Below, piece by piece: positions 60,477 through 64,000 of a DNA stretch of 64,000 nt. The stretch's first letter is position 1; each line of letters begins with the position of its first letter. Location of the stretch: contig NZ_SJPX01000001.1 in NCBI RefSeq assembly GCF_007860175.1, positions 620,001 through 684,000 on the forward strand, given 5' to 3'. Below the pieces are notes generated by a model that saw nothing but the letters and a program-made list of their open reading frames with translations, was not told the DNA's origin and searched no databases. The position numbers were made by a program, and so were the translations under genes. This DNA comes from Rubripirellula reticaptiva. Its GTDB lineage: Bacteria > Planctomycetota > Planctomycetia > Pirellulales > Pirellulaceae.

Positions 60477-62368
60477 GCCGCGATCTCACGCGATTTCAGG
60501 AAGAAGTAACTAACAATGAAAGCCAGTAGGACATAGCCCAAGGTGGCAAATGCGTGTCGCAGCAGCAACGCACCAAAAATATCAAATCCACTCGCAGCGT
60601 ATTCCGCCGTCCCGAGCATCTTGGGCAAGTTCGGCAACGCCGTTGCGATCGCGTCAAGCGTGTAGACGATTCCAGCATCGGTTGTCTTGATCACGCCAGC
60701 CGCGATCGAATCAACGTCCAATTCGGTTGTCATCGCATCTTGGCGAAGCAGCCGAACCAACGATTCAACAGGCCCACCACCACGCGAAATCCCCTCGTCG
60801 ATGTAGTGACGCGTGTCGTAAACCTGTTCGGCGGAAAAGCCCAACAAGACACAAACAAACGTCGCCACCATCGCCACAGGACCACTCAGGAACGTACTGA
60901 ACATGACGCCGAATGCGATCACCATCGTCATCTGTAACCAGATCGACATGTACGCTTTGACCAAATTCCACCAGAACGGGTTCTCGGCCGGACGCAAGTA
61001 AACACCACTGCGGGTCATTCCCAAATACTGGCTACGGTCGAGACAGCGAACGACGATTTTCAGTTGACCGTTTTCGTCAACTAAATCGTCGAACACGCTC
61101 AAGACACGAGTCTCGTTGTTGTCCGTGCCTTCCATTTCGAGTGGCAGGACTTTTTCGTCCACCGTGTACTCGTCGACCACGAATGCGATCGGGTTGGTTT
61201 CGATTTCTTTTGTCGGGTGCTTCATCGTGATCGAACCACGGATGCCCGATTCAATGTCACCTTTGTAAGAACGATAAGCTCGCACCGACAAGTCAACGGA
61301 AATGCCTTCGCCGTATCGTGCTGGCGTCACGTTCGAGAACGTGTACTCGGCCTTGCCCAGCGTTCCACCCTCGACGTAGCCGTGTTCGGCTTTCAGTGCC
61401 CCACGCGACAAACCGATCAAGCGAGACACACCCGCACTGCCGTATCCACCGGCCAACTGCTCGTTACCGACGTCGATACCAGCGTCTTTAGCTTCGCCGC
61501 GACGATCATAGAACTGAATATCGCCATACGAAGGAATTCGTGCTCGCAGCGCCCCGGTAGGCGGTCCAATCACGAACGACCCGTCATCTTTGCGAGTCAC
61601 CACGTGCTGGTGACCACGCACATTGTCAGTCAACCCTTGCCCATCGGCATCGGGATCGATTGTGAAGCTGTGCTTGTGGTTGCGGACGTAATCGGTTTCG
61701 CCGACCAAGCGACCACTACTTAGCTCTTCGACATCAACGACTTCCTCGTGAGTGTGCCGAAGTCCGCGACTCACGAACAGGTAACTCGCCAATCCCATTG
61801 GGATCAAAACCAACGTACCGACGCCAATGAAACCCAGCATGCGGCCGAGCACGATTTCAGTCGGACGCACAGGTTTGGTAACGATCGAGTAGATCGTTTT
61901 GCTTTTAATTTCGGCGGGCAATGAGAACGCACTGATGAACAACGCGAGCGCGAGCACCAGGTAATTCGTCGCCGTCAAAACAAAGCTAATGTACAAACGG
62001 GCGGGATCGTTACTGTCGGGGTTCAAATACCAACCCGCTAGCAGCAACACGACCAAGAACAACCCGACGACGAACAACACGCGGCGACGAATCGCTTCCT
62101 TGAACGCCAATCTTGCCAGCGCGTAGATGCGGCGGCATGAAGTCCCCGGCAAGTCAAAACGGATCAAATCGCGAATCACTCGCGCGACCGCGTAAAATCC
62201 TTCGACTGGTCCGTACCGAGCTGCGGACACGACATAGCCGATCAGCAACCCCAGCACGATCGCCAGAACCAATAGCACGATGCCCTGTAGCGCCGCACTT
62301 TCTAAAAAGGCATTCGGCCGTAGCAACCATTCGTAGAACGACCAAAAATCATCCGGCTGAAGCGTCAT
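60473..62368 (-). CDS. ABC transporter permease with large extracytoplasmic region
   Basis: 631 residues. Hydrophobic segments lie at about 25-45, 95-115, 130-150, 175-195 and four near the C-terminus (about 460-620). A large non-membrane domain (about 200-450) lies between, with repeated H-containing phrases ([11 protein letters not shown] and [10 protein letters not shown]). The permease fits the ABC-2 (NatB/LptF-like multi-pass) kind that works with one ATPase. Its ATG overlaps the ATPase stop (ATGA) and its stop overlaps the next gene, so translation is coupled throughout. Confidence 0.85.
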   Translation of the reverse strand: MTLQPDDFWSFYEWLLRPNAFLESAALQGIVLLVLAIVLGLLIGYVVSAARYGPVEGFYAVARVIRDLIRFDLPGTSCRRIYALARLAFKEAIRRRVLFVVGLFLVVLLLAGWYLNPDSNDPARLYISFVLTATNYLVLALALFISAFSLPAEIKSKTIYSIVTKPVRPTEIVLGRMLGFIGVGTLVLIPMGLASYLFVSRGLRHTHEEVVDVEELSSGRLVGETDYVRNHKHSFTIDPDADGQGLTDNVRGHQHVVTRKDDGSFVIGPPTGALRARIPSYGDIQFYDRRGEAKDAGIDVGNEQLAGGYGSAGVSRLIGLSRGALKAEHGYVEGGTLGKAEYTFSNVTPARYGEGISVDLSVRAYRSYKGDIESGIRGSITMKHPTKEIETNPIAFVVDEYTVDEKVLPLEMEGTDNNETRVLSVFDDLVDENGQLKIVVRCLDRSQYLGMTRSGVYLRPAENPFWWNLVKAYMSIWLQMTMVIAFGVMFSTFLSGPVAMVATFVCVLLGFSAEQVYDTRHYIDEGISRGGGPVESLVRLLRQDAMTTELDVDSIAAGVIKTTDAGIVYTLDAIATALPNLPKMLGTAEYAASGFDIFGALLLRHAFATLGYVLLAFIVSYFFLKSREIAA

Positions 62369-63366
62369 TGACCGCCCTCTTGGTTAGGGCTGTTGGCATC
62401 CCCAGATTGATCGGGCGAACTGGTCACGCGGCGAGCACCAGGCCGAGCTTCGCTTTCACGAACAATGTTCAAGAACAAGTCTTCCATTGTGGCGGTCGGA
62501 TTGTCGATCGACTTGACCGCGCCGCCCTTACGAGCGATCAGCTCAGCAATCTCGGCCTTCGTCGCGTCGTCCAAACCAGTGGCGTGAATTTCGGTAACGT
62601 CCTGAACCTTCAACAGTTCAGACACACGACCGAGCTCCTTCAATTCGCCTTGGTGCAAAATCGCAACCCGATCGCAAACGTCTTGAACGTCCGCCAACTG
62701 ATGGCTGCACAACAGAATGGTTTTTCCTTGGTCACGAAGAGCCAGGATCAAGTCCTTCATCTCGCGGGTCCCGATCGGGTCGAGGCCCGTCGTGGGTTCG
62801 TCCAACAGAATCAAGTCGGGATCATTGATCAGAGCTTGGGCCAAACCGACGCGGCGGGTCATCCCCTTACTGTATTCGCGAAGCTGGCGGTGTTTGGCAC
62901 CCTTCAAACCGACCAAATCGATCAGTTCGGCGACGCGACGTTTCCGGTCAGCGCTGGACATGTCGAACAATCGACCATAGAAGTCCAACGTTTCTTCGGC
63001 GGTCAAGAACTTGTAAAGATACGATTCTTCGGGCAGATACCCAATCCGTTCGTTCTTGCTGGTTTCGGTCGCGTCTTTGTCGAAGACCAGAACGCGGCCA
63101 CTGGTGGGGAACAACAATCCCAGAATCAGCTTGATCGTGGTCGATTTTCCCGAACCGTTGGGACCAAGCAGGCCAAAAATCTCGCCTTTCTTGACTTCGA
63201 TATCAAGCGATTTGAGGGCGTGAACCTTTTTACGGCCCCAAAAGTCGCGATATATCTTGCTCAGGTTGCGAGTCTCGATGACGACACCCGAGTCAGTCGG
63301 GTTGGGTTGGGTCTGCGATGAGGCGTTGTTTTGGGCCTCAGCGACCGCGGTTGCTTCGTTATCCAC
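62365..63366 (-). CDS. ABC transporter ATPase of the export operon
   Basis: 333 residues from the GTG at 63366. Walker A is GPNGSGKST (68-76), the signature is YSKGM (166-170) and Walker B LILLDEP (186-192), then the switch region [10 protein letters not shown] CcmA/NatA-like C-terminal extension follows. The upstream frame could extend to 63576 but lacks coding character. First gene of the operon with a large permease and an anchored coiled-coil protein. Cargo unknown. It is divergent from folC. Confidence 0.92.
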   Translation of the reverse strand: MDNEATAVAEAQNNASSQTQPNPTDSGVVIETRNLSKIYRDFWGRKKVHALKSLDIEVKKGEIFGLLGPNGSGKSTTIKLILGLLFPTSGRVLVFDKDATETSKNERIGYLPEESYLYKFLTAEETLDFYGRLFDMSSADRKRRVAELIDLVGLKGAKHRQLREYSKGMTRRVGLAQALINDPDLILLDEPTTGLDPIGTREMKDLILALRDQGKTILLCSHQLADVQDVCDRVAILHQGELKELGRVSELLKVQDVTEIHATGLDDATKAEIAELIARKGGAVKSIDNPTATMEDLFLNIVRESEARPGARRVTSSPDQSGDANSPNQEGGQ

Positions 63367-63578
63367 GGGCAAGCTTCTAGAAAGAGAACTGTGTATCAAT
63401 GATGGAAAGGTACCGGTCTGTACGCTACGGGGCGGCCGGGACAACGGTTCGAAAAGTTTACGGCTCGAAAGACCAAACCACAGTCTCCGAGGCAATTCGC
63501 GGCCGGATTGTCCCCTTGCCGATTGTCCAAAGTACGCAAAATCAGTCATGATGGGCGCAATCGGCGTTTGCGACACCG

Positions 63579-64000
63579 ATGCTTCTTTCCTTCTTGTGCG
63601 ATACGACGTTGACCCAGCCGACTCGCCACGACGAATCCACGCCGGCCTCCTCTGGCAGGGATAAAATTGATTACGAGAATGCCCTCGGTTTTTTGTACGA
63701 CCGGATCGATTACGAGCGGTTGACTACCGGCACGTCGCGGTACCCGTTCCGACTAACGAGGATGCGAGAACTGCTGGGCCGACTGGGGCTGGGGCACTTT
63801 ATCGAACTGGCACCCGTAACCAAACTGGCATCCGCCGCCGAACGGACGTCTGATATCGAACGGGCGTCTAAGCCTGCGGTCATCCACCTAGCGGGGACAA
63901 AAGGCAAAGGATCGACCGCGTCGATGGTTGCGGCAGCTTTGACCGCGGCGGGCCTGAAAACGGGACTCTACACCTCGCCTCACCTGCAACAATTGGAAGA
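63579..64000 (+). CDS. folC: Folylpolyglutamate synthase/dihydrofolate synthase, 3' end outside the window
   Basis: About 140 residues are visible. The ATG at 63579 is in frame; a TTG at 63609 gives a slightly shorter protein. Family text is clear: [19 protein letters not shown], then [20 protein letters not shown], the P-loop that binds ATP, and [11 protein letters not shown]. The enzyme adds glutamate to folates and, in many bacteria, also makes dihydrofolate. The 3' part lies beyond the window. It is divergent from the ABC ATPase gene, 212 bases away. Confidence 0.9.
   Translation, partial: MLLSFLCDTTLTQPTRHDESTPASSGRDKIDYENALGFLYDRIDYERLTTGTSRYPFRLTRMRELLGRLGLGHFIELAPVTKLASAAERTSDIERASKPAVIHLAGTKGKGSTASMVAAALTAAGLKTGLYTSPHLQQLE

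Noticed and set aside
1-64000. CRISPR arrays, rRNA, tRNA and insertion sequences
   Set aside because: I looked for regular repeats with spacers, rRNA-like stretches, cloverleaf T-arms and transposase motifs and saw none; this was by eye only.

Overview
The window looks like a core chromosomal stretch of a planctomycete, most likely from the Pirellulaceae (Rhodopirellula and relatives). Support comes from the mixture of families typical of that group (DUF1571, DUF3467, DUF3500 and SHD1 domain proteins, Tat-exported Gfo/Idh/MocA oxidoreductase, PQQ-type beta-propellers, a BlaI/M56 pair), an aroD-aroE fusion, housekeeping genes scattered as singletons, frequent GTG/TTG starts with weak Shine-Dalgarno sequences, and GC near 55% in sampled lines. 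I saw no rRNA, tRNA, CRISPR array, transposase or phage gene. The assignment rests on gene content only.

Layout. 1-5043: end of an unknown gene, a BlaI-type repressor with an M56 metallopeptidase, and a divergent zinc-ribbon membrane protein; a perfect 20-bp palindrome lies between the divergent genes. 5110-11834: histidine kinase, type II secretion/pilus F protein, CDF metal exporter, GAF protein, M50 protease with CBS domains, and RbsD/FucU. 11865-17427: secreted beta-propeller, Gfo/Idh/MocA oxidoreductase, DUF1571 protein and a large secreted unknown. 17784-19242: infA, then rplM-rpsI with a clear terminator. 19518-24034: response regulator with an RsbW-like ATPase, a prepilin-peptidase-like protein, a GNAT acetyltransferase and fused aroDE. 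24190-29526: second beta-propeller, a HemN/HemW-like radical SAM enzyme coupled to a GcvH-like protein, hisI, a small GT2 and a DUF3500 protein. 29653-36539: smpB overlapping a LolD/FtsX-type ABC transporter, divergent lipA, a TPR/GT9-like protein and the primary-type sigma factor. 36540-43331: unknown and secreted proteins, a methyltransferase, a DinB protein, a REP-like inverted repeat and an AT-rich operator-like palindrome. 43332-48658: three-gene membrane-fusion cluster. 49002-57279: DUF3467, argH, a 916-residue secreted protein, CbiX with an HMA protein, and two unknowns. 57330-64000: HNH-like protein, DUF533 protein, a three-gene ABC export operon and the start of folC.

The most interesting candidate is the 43332-48658 cluster: a tandem-GAF protein fused to an HlyD-type adaptor, a second HlyD-type adaptor, and a PqqD-like/M50-protease/HlyD fusion. 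No dedicated ABC or RND pump and no outer-membrane factor is visible in the window. This arrangement would fit a signal-responsive export or peptide-processing machine. The second is the overlapping radical SAM/GcvH-like pair, in which a lipoyl-carrier-like protein retaining its lysine is encoded with a HemW-like enzyme and without other glycine-cleavage genes.
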